A stretch of 64,000 bases of DNA from Promerops cafer. Lineage: Eukaryota; Chordata; Aves; Passeriformes; Nectariniidae. Positions 61,101 to 64,000 of the stretch are shown piece after piece. The notes beneath the pieces were generated by a model. It worked only from the letters and a program-made list of their open reading frames with translations, was not told the origin of the DNA and ran no database searches. The first letter of the stretch is position 1, and each line of letters opens with the position of its first letter. The position numbers and the translations under genes are program-made. The stretch is from assembly GCA_013398275.1 (NCBI GenBank), contig VZSE01010764.1, positions 231,769 to 295,768 of the forward strand, in the 5' to 3' direction.

Positions 61101-64000
61101 TACAAGAACTTTGTGAAACCTGTGGAAAAAGAGGTAAAGGAGATGTTGTCCCTGGAGGTATGAAGGTATTTCAGGTGCTTTGGAGTTAACTGGTTAGTTA
61201 GAGCTGCAGTGCTCTCAAATATTTGGTAATCAAAACACATAAAGAATATATTCCCTTCCTAGCTGTTTCTCAGTAAATGCTGAGTTTCAGCAACTGTGTA
61301 TCAGAAGGATTCCTCTAGCTGATGTAATGATACTTACTTTTGTCCCTAGAGTTACGTTTGGATTTGTAAAATATTTAATTATTTAGACAAAACTTATCTG
61401 TGTAGGACTTAAACTCTATTTAAAATAATCCACATATATATAATTGGAACAGCTGGTAAAACAAAGTTACATTTCTCTAGCACGCATTTAATCTTTTTTA
61501 TGTGTGCCCTTATATTCCTGGTTCAGAGATAATAGTTGGGCCTATTAGTTTAAATTTATAGAAAACAAATTTTGTATTGCAAGATTCACGTGAAAGTCAG
61601 AAGACAGTTGAAGTCTTTCATTCGTGTTTCTCTTCCTGAGAAGCTGTACATGAATATGCTGAATTAATAAAGGACAGGTCAGAATAAAAATCACTTGATG
61701 AAAAAGAAAAGTAACTGTTTACAGTTAGAACTGATGGATTGAGATCAGAACAGCTGTTTCAAGTTCAGTGCAAGTTTTTATGGTAAAGATAGATAAGCCT
61801 CATAAACTGCTTGCAGTAAGTAACTTTAGAGCTCTTGCTTATTCCTCTGACATACTTGGAACATTAGCTAAACCTCATTTTAGGCAATATGGGACAAACT
61901 ACATTCTTGCAGTTGCTCTTTGAATTAATACTCAGAAGTCTGTCACTGCAATTAACTTCTTGATAAAAAGAACTTCAGTGTTTACATGCAGGGAACAGAG
62001 CAGACTGGGCACAGTATGACAATTTCTGCTTAGTGATTTTTTTCTTAGACTATGTCTTTCCTGCCATTTCCATTTTGAAGTGTAGTGGGATAATATGTGA
62101 AGGTGAAAAAAAGGAGAGAAAGAGAACATGTCTGTAAAGCTGTAATACTGATGATGAGAAAATGTGAAGTAATGCTGTAATTTCTGATGGAGATAGCTTT
62201 TTATGAAAGTTTAAACTGTATGATATTACACATATTTAAATATTTGCAAAACTCTCCATTTAGAGAATGTTTCATTTTGTCTCATGTCTTAAAAGATGTG
62301 ATGGGCTTGCTATTTATATTTTGTTTTTTTAATAGGTCACGACCATGGATATTTCGTCTAATAAAGATGAGGAAGAAAACTCAATGCATAATACAGTTGT
62401 CCTCTTCTCTAACAGTGACAAGTTCACTCTCCATCAGGTTCGGATAATCGTTACGATTTTTCATTTTGTTTCCCTGATTTTAATTAGAAAAAAGTGAATG
62501 AATGTCCTTGTTAGGAGTTAAATGATACAGCAGGCTAGTTGCATTTTAGTTACATGTTTTCAGAAAGTAGTGTCTGGCAGGTGTTGAGTTTGCTCTTGTG
62601 TGTCATTGCAGGATATGTGTGTGGTTTGTGGCAGTTTTGGCCAAGGTGCTGAGGGCCGGTTGCTGGCCTGTTCCCAGTGTGGGCAGTGTTACCATCCATA
62701 CTGTGTCAGTATTAAGGTGAGTGCTATTGTTACACACAAAAATTACTTGATTACACTGTTTTCATATTGTACTTTAATAGCACTATGCTGCCTTTGGTTT
62801 TGTGGTAATTAGGGGAGTCATTAACTTGTTAGATATTCATCAGCTAATGTGACCATTATTTGTATGCGACTTGTGAAAGACTTTAATTAAATGTCATTTT
62901 ATAGTATGCATAGCCTCAAGAGAAATTAACCTTTTTGTAATTTCACAACCATAAATAACGCTGATTATCCAGCAGTTGGTTAAAATAACAGTTTGAGATA
63001 CAAGCTTTAAACCTAGATACAAGCAGAATTAAAAACAAAGAAAAAATTATACTGCATCTTCATTTACTTAGGGCATAAGGTTTAGTTGATTCAATTTGCC
63101 TGTTGGCTGTCAGAATTGACAGCAGTTGGAGTGGTTAATTAATACATTTTACATTCATTAGTCTAGGAGAGAATGTGTGAAAATTAAATTTGAATGCTGT
63201 GAAATGACCTAGCAAGCACAAAATAAGCTATTTACTGCAATATATACACTGTACACTTTTCATTGGTTGTGATGCAAGTATATCTTTGTAAAAGTGGGAT
63301 TTTTTTTAAATATGTCAAAAAACTTTATTTTTCATGTACTTTACAAAATGCCATATGTGTATTTCATGCAATTATAATTTGACTTTTTGTTTATATACTA
63401 CTCTTGCATTATATATTAATTGCAGTAGGTTAGCTGTTTGCTTCAGATGACTAAAACTCCAGCACTGTGATCACATCATGACATGAGAGGATCAGGTTTG
63501 TGACCTCTTGAGGAAGCAGAATGTACACAAGTCTCTGGGACCTGACAAGATGCATCCCAGAGTCCTGAGGGAATTGGCTGATGCAGCTGCCACGCCACTT
63601 GCCACGATATTTGAAAAGTACTGGCAGTCAGGTGAAGTCCCAGGTGACTTAAAAAGGGAAACACTGCACCTGTTTTTAAAAAGACTAGAAAGGAGGACAG
63701 TTTCTTTCTGTTTAATCCATTCCTGTTCATTGAAGCTTCAGAAAGTCTAATTGATAAAGAGCTCCTTGAGATGTGAGTGGTGTGCCCAGAAGAGCATCCT
63801 GAGCTCCACAAGCCAGACCTTAATTTATACATTGATCACACTTCACTGAGCCATTTTCAACTAATTCTCACCTTGCATTTTTCAGATTACTAAAGTGGTA
63901 CTTAGCAAAGGTTGGAGGTGCCTGGAGTGCACAGTGTGTGAAGCCTGTGGGAAAGCCACAGATCCAGGGAGGCTGCTCTTGTGCGACGACTGCGACATCA
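9986..64000 (+). CDS. KMT2C: KMT2C (MLL3) histone H3K4 methyltransferase, N-terminal half, 15 exons (gene-level entry, partial at both ends)
   Basis: This entry spans the coding exons listed separately below. Joined at canonical AG/GT sites, they give 2648 coding bases and 882 complete codons with no stop or frameshift; every exon-exon phase agrees. The product matches my memory of vertebrate KMT2C over blocks such as CAFCYCGE, CAFCKHLGATIKCC, GWQCPDCKVCQNC, PTTYISVTPKIGMGKPAITK and CVVCGSFGQGAEGRLLACSQ. KMT2C is a nuclear protein of about 4900 residues that mono-methylates H3K4 at enhancers within the MLL3/4 COMPASS-like complex (with KDM6A, PTIP, NCOA6 and the WDR5/RBBP5/ASH2L/DPY30 core). 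The part here carries the PHD reader clusters; the SET domain lies far downstream. The paralogue KMT2D lacks the stretch matched around the exon at 42866, which favours KMT2C. The two 5'-most exons are not in this window. Confidence 0.96.
10560..11050. promoter_or_regulatory. GC-rich, CpG-containing intronic segment (candidate CpG island)
   Basis: This segment has a much higher GC content and many more CpG dinucleotides than its surroundings, with clusters such as CCCCGCGGC and GGGCGCGGGGG. It lies immediately upstream of the G-rich minisatellite in a KMT2C intron. CpG-rich intronic segments in birds can be unmethylated alternative promoters or enhancers, but no TATA box, initiator or conserved open frame supports a start here. 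The regulatory call is inference from composition only. Confidence 0.35.
11054..11875. repeat. G-rich minisatellite, period about 67 bp, containing a single N
   Basis: The core GGGTTGAGGGCGG recurs at 11361, 11428 and 11495, exactly 67 bp apart, and again in the second copy at 11619 onward. Each unit continues with TGATGATGC, a GCTGTGATCCGGGGCGG or GCTGCGGGCGG variant, and GGGGCAGAGATGC. More degenerate units with slightly longer spacing (for example near 11287) extend back to about 11054. The + strand is very rich in G and poor in C, with many GGG/GGGG runs. Long open frames on the minus strand across the array, rich in Pro, His, Ala and Arg, are by-products of this composition. Confidence 0.85.
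11361..11875. repeat. 257-bp direct duplication flanking a single N (probable assembly join)
   Basis: Positions 11361-11617 and 11619-11875 can be aligned base for base at an offset of 258, with the N at 11618 between them. I see a single difference, G at 11445 against A at 11703. The repeated unit includes non-array sequence (ACCGGGCGCGGGGG, GGCCGGCCGGGG, AACAATGAGGCAATGAGG), so it is not simply one more minisatellite unit. The pattern is what a scaffold join between overlapping contig ends, or two haplotypes, would give. A genuine recent duplication is the alternative. Confidence 0.85.
12314..12495 (+). mobile_element. CR1 LINE, 5'-truncated 3' end, plus strand
   Basis: GGGGGTGAAGCACTGGCACA, GGCTGCCCAGAGAAG, CAAGTGTCCAAGGCCGGGTT, GGGATGTCCCTGCCCAT and CCAACCCAAACCGTTCTGT reproduce the terminal 180 bases of avian CR1 in order. 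The copy is diverged and ends close to the ATTCTRTG octamer. It lies within the same KMT2C intron as the G-rich array and carries no coding capacity. Confidence 0.92.
13617..13756 (+). CDS. KMT2C: KMT2C coding exon: ePHD linker segment (STQTASDDQ, WDELSLVGLPD)
   Basis: The acceptor GATACAG and the donor ACAG|GTAAGA bound an exon of 140 bases. The first base completes AA|A (Lys), 46 codons follow, and one base (G) is carried over. The translation begins SRSSIASCTSVSTQTASDDQ and continues WDELSLVGLPDDIDVQALF, matching mammalian KMT2C. It forms the conserved stretch between the pre-PHD cysteine pair and the HHRC histidine/cysteine pair of the ePHD. Substitutions relative to my recollection of human are conservative, including VVKF for AGKL and EPTG for DSTG. 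Confidence 0.97.
13757..15397 (+). other. KMT2C intron (1.6 kb)
   Basis: AT-rich intron starting GTAAGA and ending in CTCTCTCTGCACACGCAG. It contains a short (TG)n run near 15055-15068 and several poly-T stretches. Nothing else is recognised. Confidence 0.9.
15398..15507 (+). CDS. KMT2C: KMT2C coding exon: ePHD HHRC segment
   Basis: The exon has 110 bases between a pyrimidine-rich CACACGCAG acceptor and ACAGAA|GTGAGT. Two bases complete a Gly codon, then 36 codons give HCWAHHRCAEWSVGVCQTEE and LLLNVDKAVVSGSTE. The HH and C residues complete the pre-PHD zinc knuckle started in the exon at 9986. The sequence is close to mammalian KMT2C, and the exon ends in phase 0. The unusually long downstream intron is noted separately. 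Confidence 0.96.
21629..21730 (-). mobile_element. CR1 LINE 3' end, minus strand (left arm of inverted pair)
   Basis: TCACAGAATGACTTGGCTTG, GGAAGGGACATTAAAGATCA, CAACTCCCCTGCCATGGGCA and GGGACACCTTCCAGCCAGG are the reverse complement of the CR1 3' terminus. About 100 bases remain. The element's 3' end points left, away from the plus-strand copy that begins directly beside it. Confidence 0.92.
21730..21992 (+). mobile_element. CR1 LINE 3' end, plus strand (right arm of inverted pair)
   Basis: The copy starts at TGGCTTCAAACAGAAAGAG and runs through GGTTTAGACTGGATTTAGA, GGAACAGGTTGCCCAGAGAA, CCCCATCCCTGGAAGTGC and GGTTGGAACTGGATGATC to CAAACCATTCTTTGACTCTA and a partial octamer tail. It holds about 260 bases of CR1 3' sequence and abuts the minus-strand copy with no spacer. 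Both arms contain the same 3' terminal 100 bases, so they must come from two insertions rather than one 5'-inverted insertion. Confidence 0.93.
29985..30024. repeat. 20-bp tandem duplication
   Basis: TGCACACAATTAACATCCTT at 29985 is followed directly by TGCACACAATTAATGTCTTT at 30005, an exact 20-base offset with four mismatches. It is a small local duplication in the large intron. No function is inferred. Confidence 0.75.
31688..31705. repeat. Poly-A run (18 A)
   Basis: An uninterrupted run of about 18 A within the large intron. I see no gene-derived sequence directly upstream that would make it the tail of a processed retrocopy. Confidence 0.85.
38173..38335 (+). CDS. KMT2C: KMT2C coding exon: PHD half of the ePHD module (RCAFCKHLGATIKCC)
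   Basis: The exon has 163 bases with acceptor TTTGTTTTTCAG and donor AGAT|GTAAGT. It is read in phase 0: 54 codons starting RCAFCKHLGATIKCCEEKC and continuing MYHYPCAAGAGTFQDFS and LCPDHIDQAPER, leaving one base. The pattern CxxC, CC..C, YHYPC and LC gives the zinc ligands of the PHD part of ePHD1. Nearly every residue agrees with mammalian KMT2C. The first PHD cluster of human KMT2C has been reported to contact the deubiquitinase BAP1; that is family knowledge, not something visible here. Confidence 0.97.
38336..38995 (+). other. KMT2C intron (660 bp)
   Basis: Short AT-rich intron starting GTAAGT and ending TTCTTTTTAG. No repeats or other features recognised. Confidence 0.9.
38996..39167 (+). 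CDS. KMT2C: KMT2C coding exon: PHD finger 2
   Basis: The exon has 172 bases from TTCTTTTTAG to CTGCAA|GTAAGT. Two bases complete a Ser codon, 56 codons follow and two bases are carried. The translation has KEEANCAVCDSPGDLLDQL, FCTTCGQHYHGMC and GWQCPDCKVCQNC, a complete C4HC3 PHD finger: CAVC, CTTC, H..C and CPDC. The final CKVCQNC begins the next finger, as is typical for back-to-back PHDs of the MLL3/4 family. Conservation with mammalian KMT2C is very high, with DIQVTPLKRAG for DIAVTPLKRAG. Confidence 0.97.
40195..41172 (+). mobile_element. CR1 LINE, reverse transcriptase remnant plus 3' end, plus strand
   Basis: Scattered frames give the CR1 ORF2 pieces EKFWQSGEVP (read with one change), a degenerate form of the KKGKKEDPGNYRPVSL motif, MEQILLETVLRHMGHKEL and DFTEGRQCL. 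Farther on come LSKFASNTKLCGT, RDLGRLERW and CNVLHLDWGNPKHRLG. The copy ends with the CR1 3' terminus through CCAACCCAAACCATTC. The RT catalytic box, normally FADD, reads FASN, and several frameshifts and internal deletions are present. The element is therefore dead and 5'-truncated. It is a retrotransposon fossil in the same orientation as KMT2C. Confidence 0.93.
40545..40596. repeat. Local GTCACCTG-type tandem repeats inside the CR1 copy
   Basis: Four occurrences of GTCACC within 52 bases (TGATGTCACCTGCCT, GGTCACCTGCCT, TGTCACCTAAC, TGATGTCACC) form a short imperfect tandem expansion that interrupts the CR1 ORF2 remnant. It looks like a local slippage product within an inactive element. Confidence 0.65.
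41964..42078 (+). CDS. KMT2C: KMT2C coding exon: PHD finger 3
   Basis: The exon has 115 bases; the acceptor is TTACTTTCCTTAG and the donor TGTAAA|GTAAGT. One base completes AA|A (Lys), then 38 codons read HSGEDNKMLVCDTCDKGYH followed by TFCLQPVMDAVPTNGWKCK. With CKVCQNC from the previous exon and CRVC from the next, it forms a complete C4HC3 PHD finger (CxxC, CDTC, YHTFC, WKCKNC). The exon ends in phase 0. It differs from mammalian KMT2C only at variable positions (HSGEDN for QSGEDS, MDAV for MKSV). Confidence 0.97.
42079..42865 (+). other. KMT2C intron (787 bp)
   Basis: Starts GTAAGT and ends GTGATCTCTAG. AT-rich with no recognisable repeat or RNA gene. Confidence 0.9.
42866..43038 (+). CDS. 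KMT2C: KMT2C coding exon: linker and start of PHD finger 4, with altered cysteine spacing
   Basis: The exon has 173 bases between GATCTCTAG and AAAAG|GTAAGT. It gives 57 codons starting NCRVCAECGTRTSCQWHHNC, then LVCDSCYQQQDNL, SCPFCEKLCLQDFQKDM and LHCHMCKR. The first half is nearly identical to mammalian KMT2C. The stretch that I recall as LCPFCGKCYHPELQKDM in mammals is here one residue longer, and reads SCPFCEKLC followed by LQDF: the CGKC pair becomes CEKLC and the His in YHPE is gone. CPFC and LHCHMC remain, so the finger may still bind zinc through CPFC. No frameshift or stop is present. Confidence 0.94.
43039..43814 (+). other. KMT2C intron (776 bp)
   Basis: Starts GTAAGT and ends AATCTCTCCAG. 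The acceptor's polypyrimidine tract is weak, because AAATCACAATAAATTAA-type A-rich sequence reaches to within about ten bases of the exon. Nothing else is recognised. Confidence 0.88.
43815..43975 (+). CDS. KMT2C: KMT2C coding exon: second half of PHD finger 4
   Basis: The exon has 161 bases from CTCTCCAG to AACAG|GTAATC. One base completes AG|A (Arg), 53 codons follow and one base is carried. The translation begins WIHIDCDRSPGSELESQL and continues KDYICTLCRQGEGDQTQ. The H..C and CTLC ligands finish the finger opened in the exon at 42866, matching WVHLECD and YICMYC of mammals in position. After the finger the sequence (SCDVMNTSELIPEPDSV) has little similarity to mammalian KMT2C. The order, phase and finger architecture nevertheless make the assignment secure. 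Confidence 0.93.
43976..46406 (+). other. KMT2C intron (2.4 kb)
   Basis: Starts GTAATC and ends TTGCTTCTTCTTAAG, an AAG-type acceptor. The sequence appears unique, with no CR1 or RNA gene seen. Confidence 0.88.
46407..46520 (+). CDS. KMT2C: KMT2C coding exon: acidic linker (NEMEMESGGEDMAFQEQ)
   Basis: The exon has 114 bases; acceptor CTTCTTCTTAAG, donor ACAGAAG|GTAAGA. Two bases complete an Ala codon, 37 codons follow and one base is carried. CTNEMEMESGGEDMAFQEQ aligns with the mammalian NNEMEVEGPEDQMVFSEQ segment. The rest, PITGDGPDQESAVGCVTE, is loosely similar to mammals. This is the start of the long, low-constraint acidic linker between the first and second PHD clusters, probably disordered. 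Confidence 0.9.
46521..48080 (+). other. KMT2C intron (1.6 kb)
   Basis: Starts GTAAGA and ends TTCTTAATTACAG. It contains a short C/T-rich run near 46950 and otherwise no recognised features. Confidence 0.88.
48081..48814 (+). CDS. KMT2C: KMT2C large coding exon: disordered acidic linker and AT-hook-like end
   Basis: The largest exon here, 734 bases, with acceptor TTAATTACAG and donor AGACAG|GTAAGC. Two bases complete a Gly codon and 244 codons follow. The first roughly 190 residues are rich in Glu, Val, Ser, Thr and Pro (for example EVSVEINSAEMEISPKK), with little similarity to mammals beyond composition. They probably form a flexible linker. The last 40 residues are highly conserved: PTTYISVTPKIGMGKPAITK followed by RKFSPGRPRSRQ, whose GRPR core resembles an AT-hook. 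The reading frame also continues upstream of the acceptor to 47969, but that part is intronic, since TTAATTACAG fits the expected phase. Confidence 0.95.
50103..50225 (-). mobile_element. CR1 LINE 3' fragment, minus strand
   Basis: ATCACAGAATGGGTCAGGTT, GGAAGGGATCACAGTGGGCC, TGGTCCAACCTCCCTGCTCA and GGCAGGGTCATCCCAGAGCA are the reverse complement of a CR1 3' region of the 'GGTCCAACCTCCCTGCTCAAGC' type. That is a different subfamily from the other copies in this window. It then runs through GGTTGCATCCAGACAGTTT, where the similarity ends. Confidence 0.85.
55845..55902 (+). repeat. T-rich tract with GCTTTTTT repeats upstream of an acceptor
   Basis: Four successive (T)GCTTTTT(T)-type units followed by a run of about 14 T lie 46-104 bases upstream of the exon at 55949. 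Long uridine-rich tracts in this position commonly bind splicing factors such as PTBP1, TIA1 or U2AF2. This is a sequence observation with an inferred splicing role. Confidence 0.6.
55949..56068 (+). CDS. KMT2C: KMT2C coding exon: conserved SPPSWSPDISEGRD segment
   Basis: The exon has 120 bases in phase 0 at both ends (40 codons). It has acceptor GTATCCTAG and donor AAAGTG|GTAAAT. The translation GAWSTNNTVSPPSWSPD, then ISEGRDIFKSRQLPGSAIW and SIKV, is almost identical to mammalian KMT2C. A weaker internal GT (AGAAG|GTCGGG, after 56009) would end the exon in phase 1; see the finding on the exon at 58494. Its function is unknown, but the strong conservation between two fast-evolving regions points to a binding motif. 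Confidence 0.97.
56069..58493 (+). other. KMT2C intron (2.4 kb) with an A-rich stretch
   Basis: Starts GTAAAT. For the conserved downstream exon boundary the acceptor is TTGAACAG at 58486-58493, but a stronger pyrimidine-rich acceptor (TATGTTTTTCCCTAG) lies 77 bases upstream, ending at 58416. An A-rich low-complexity stretch is at about 57641-57713. No transposon is recognised. Confidence 0.85.
57641..57713. repeat. A-rich low-complexity stretch
   Basis: Imperfect (CAAAA)n-type sequence with AAACAAACAAAC and AAAAAAAG segments, ending in CCCCACCAAAA. No adjacent retrocopy was recognised, so it is annotated as simple low-complexity sequence. Confidence 0.7.
58494..58610 (+). CDS. KMT2C: KMT2C coding exon: basic RG-rich segment (GRGSGFPGKRRPRGAG)
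   Basis: The exon has 117 bases, phase 0 at both ends: 39 codons from GRGSGFPGKRRPRGAGLSG and GRGGRGRSKLKNGVG to AVVIPG, with donor CCAGGG|GTAAGG. The content matches mammalian KMT2C, where GRGSG directly follows SIKV, so the start is set at GGC after GAACAG. The RG/RGG repeats and KRRPRG are typical of nucleic-acid-binding, arginine-methylated or nuclear localisation segments. The local CpG content is higher than in neighbouring exons. An in-frame upstream extension to 58417 is open and is discussed under findings. Confidence 0.92.
58611..62335 (+). other. KMT2C intron (3.7 kb)
   Basis: Starts GTAAGG and ends TTGTTTTTTTAATAG. It looks unique and AT-rich, with no CR1, RNA gene or conserved coding block seen. 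Confidence 0.88.
62336..62437 (+). CDS. KMT2C: KMT2C coding exon: linker to the second PHD cluster (DISSNKDEEENSMHNTVV)
   Basis: The exon has 102 bases, phase 0 at both ends (34 codons), acceptor GTTTTTTTAATAG. The translation VTTMDISSNKDEEENSMHN and TVVLFSNSDKFTLHQ matches mammalian KMT2C closely. The donor is CATCAG|GTTCGG, with T at +3, weaker than the GTAAG/GTGAG donors of the neighbouring exons. It precedes a very short intron of 174 bases. Confidence 0.96.
62612..62716 (+). CDS. KMT2C: KMT2C coding exon: start of PHD finger 5
   Basis: The exon has 105 bases, phase 0 at both ends (35 codons), acceptor GTGTGTCATTGCAG and donor ATTAAG|GTGAGT. It reads DMCVVCGSFGQGAEGRLLAC, SQCGQCYHPYCVSIK: the CVVC, CSQC and H..C zinc ligands of the first finger in the second cluster. 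All residues agree with the mammalian protein as I recall it. The remaining ligands come from the next exon. Confidence 0.98.
62717..63885 (+). other. KMT2C intron (1.2 kb) with a CR1 ORF2 fragment near its acceptor
   Basis: Starts GTGAGT and ends TTGCATTTTTCAG. A CR1 ORF2 fragment lies at about 63495-63710, less than 200 bases from the downstream exon; the rest is AT-rich and unremarkable. Confidence 0.9.
63495..63710 (+). mobile_element. CR1 LINE ORF2 fragment, plus strand, without a 3' end
   Basis: In one open frame the fragment reads NVHKSLGPDKMHPRVLREL, ADAAATPLATIFEKYWQSG and EVPGDLKRETLHLFLK. These are the CR1 ORF2 blocks HKSMGPDGMHPRVLREL and IFEKSWQSGEVPSDWK that lie just before the RT core. 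The similarity fades near 63700, and no CR1 3' terminus is present, so the copy has lost both ends, unlike most CR1 insertions. Only a short degenerate peptide is encoded. Confidence 0.9.
63886..64000 (+). CDS. KMT2C: KMT2C coding exon (cut by the window end): end of PHD finger 5, start of PHD finger 6
   Basis: The acceptor is TTGCATTTTTCAG; 115 bases are visible in phase 0. The translation ITKVVLSKGWRCLECTVCE and ACGKATDPGRLLLCDDCDI matches mammalian KMT2C. CLEC completes PHD finger 5, and CEACG with CDDC opens finger 6. The exon continues past the window edge, so the donor is not seen. Confidence 0.97.
   Translation, partial: MTKVVLSKGWRCLECTVCEACGKATDPGRLLLCDDCDI

Noticed and set aside
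63508..63750. 80-codon open frame that could look like a small gene
   Set aside because: Its sequence is CR1 ORF2 (HKSLGPDKMHPRVLREL), an inactive retrotransposon piece.
1..64000. tRNA, rRNA, snoRNA, CRISPR, endogenous retrovirus or a second protein-coding gene
   Set aside because: No cloverleaf with conserved boxes, no rRNA-like block, no regularly spaced repeat array with spacers, and no LTR or retroviral gene motif was recognised by eye. A sensitive profile search (Infernal, RepeatMasker) could still find small or old ones.

Overview
This window is avian nuclear DNA. The evidence is degenerate CR1 LINE fragments with the usual bird 3' end, large AT-rich introns with few other transposons, and a vertebrate gene split into small exons. 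It lies almost entirely inside one gene on the + strand, KMT2C (MLL3), which encodes the enhancer H3K4 methyltransferase of the COMPASS-like MLL3/4 complex. I read fifteen exons, the last cut by the window edge. They join in phase, without a stop or frameshift, into 882 consecutive codons. This corresponds to the N-terminal part of the protein after its first two exons: the extended PHD module, the first PHD cluster, a fast-evolving linker, an AT-hook-like and RG-rich stretch, and the start of the second PHD cluster. The start codon, promoter and catalytic SET domain are outside the window.

Layout. Positions 1-9985 are the 3' part of an upstream intron with two CR1 fragments. Exons at 9986, 13617, 15398 and 38173 build the zinc-binding extended PHD; a 22.7 kb intron separates the third from the fourth. 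Exons at 38996, 41964, 42866 and 43815 give PHD fingers 2 to 4. Exons at 46407 and 48081 give the acidic, Ser/Pro/Glu-rich linker. Exons at 55949, 58494 and 62336 give a conserved basic and RG-rich region. Exons at 62612 and 63886 begin the second PHD cluster.

The introns hold CR1 fragments in both orientations, including a head-to-head pair at 21.6-22.0 kb and an RT-bearing copy at 40.2-41.2 kb. They also hold a GC-rich, strongly G-skewed minisatellite with a 67-bp period (11.05-11.88 kb), interrupted by a single N. The 257 bases on each side of that N are almost identical, so this is probably an assembly join.

I found no second gene, tRNA, rRNA, CRISPR array or new system. The points most worth a second look are the altered cysteine pattern in the fourth PHD finger, the N-flanked duplication, the G-rich CpG-rich intronic array, the inverted CR1 pair, and an open in-frame extension upstream of the exon at 58494.
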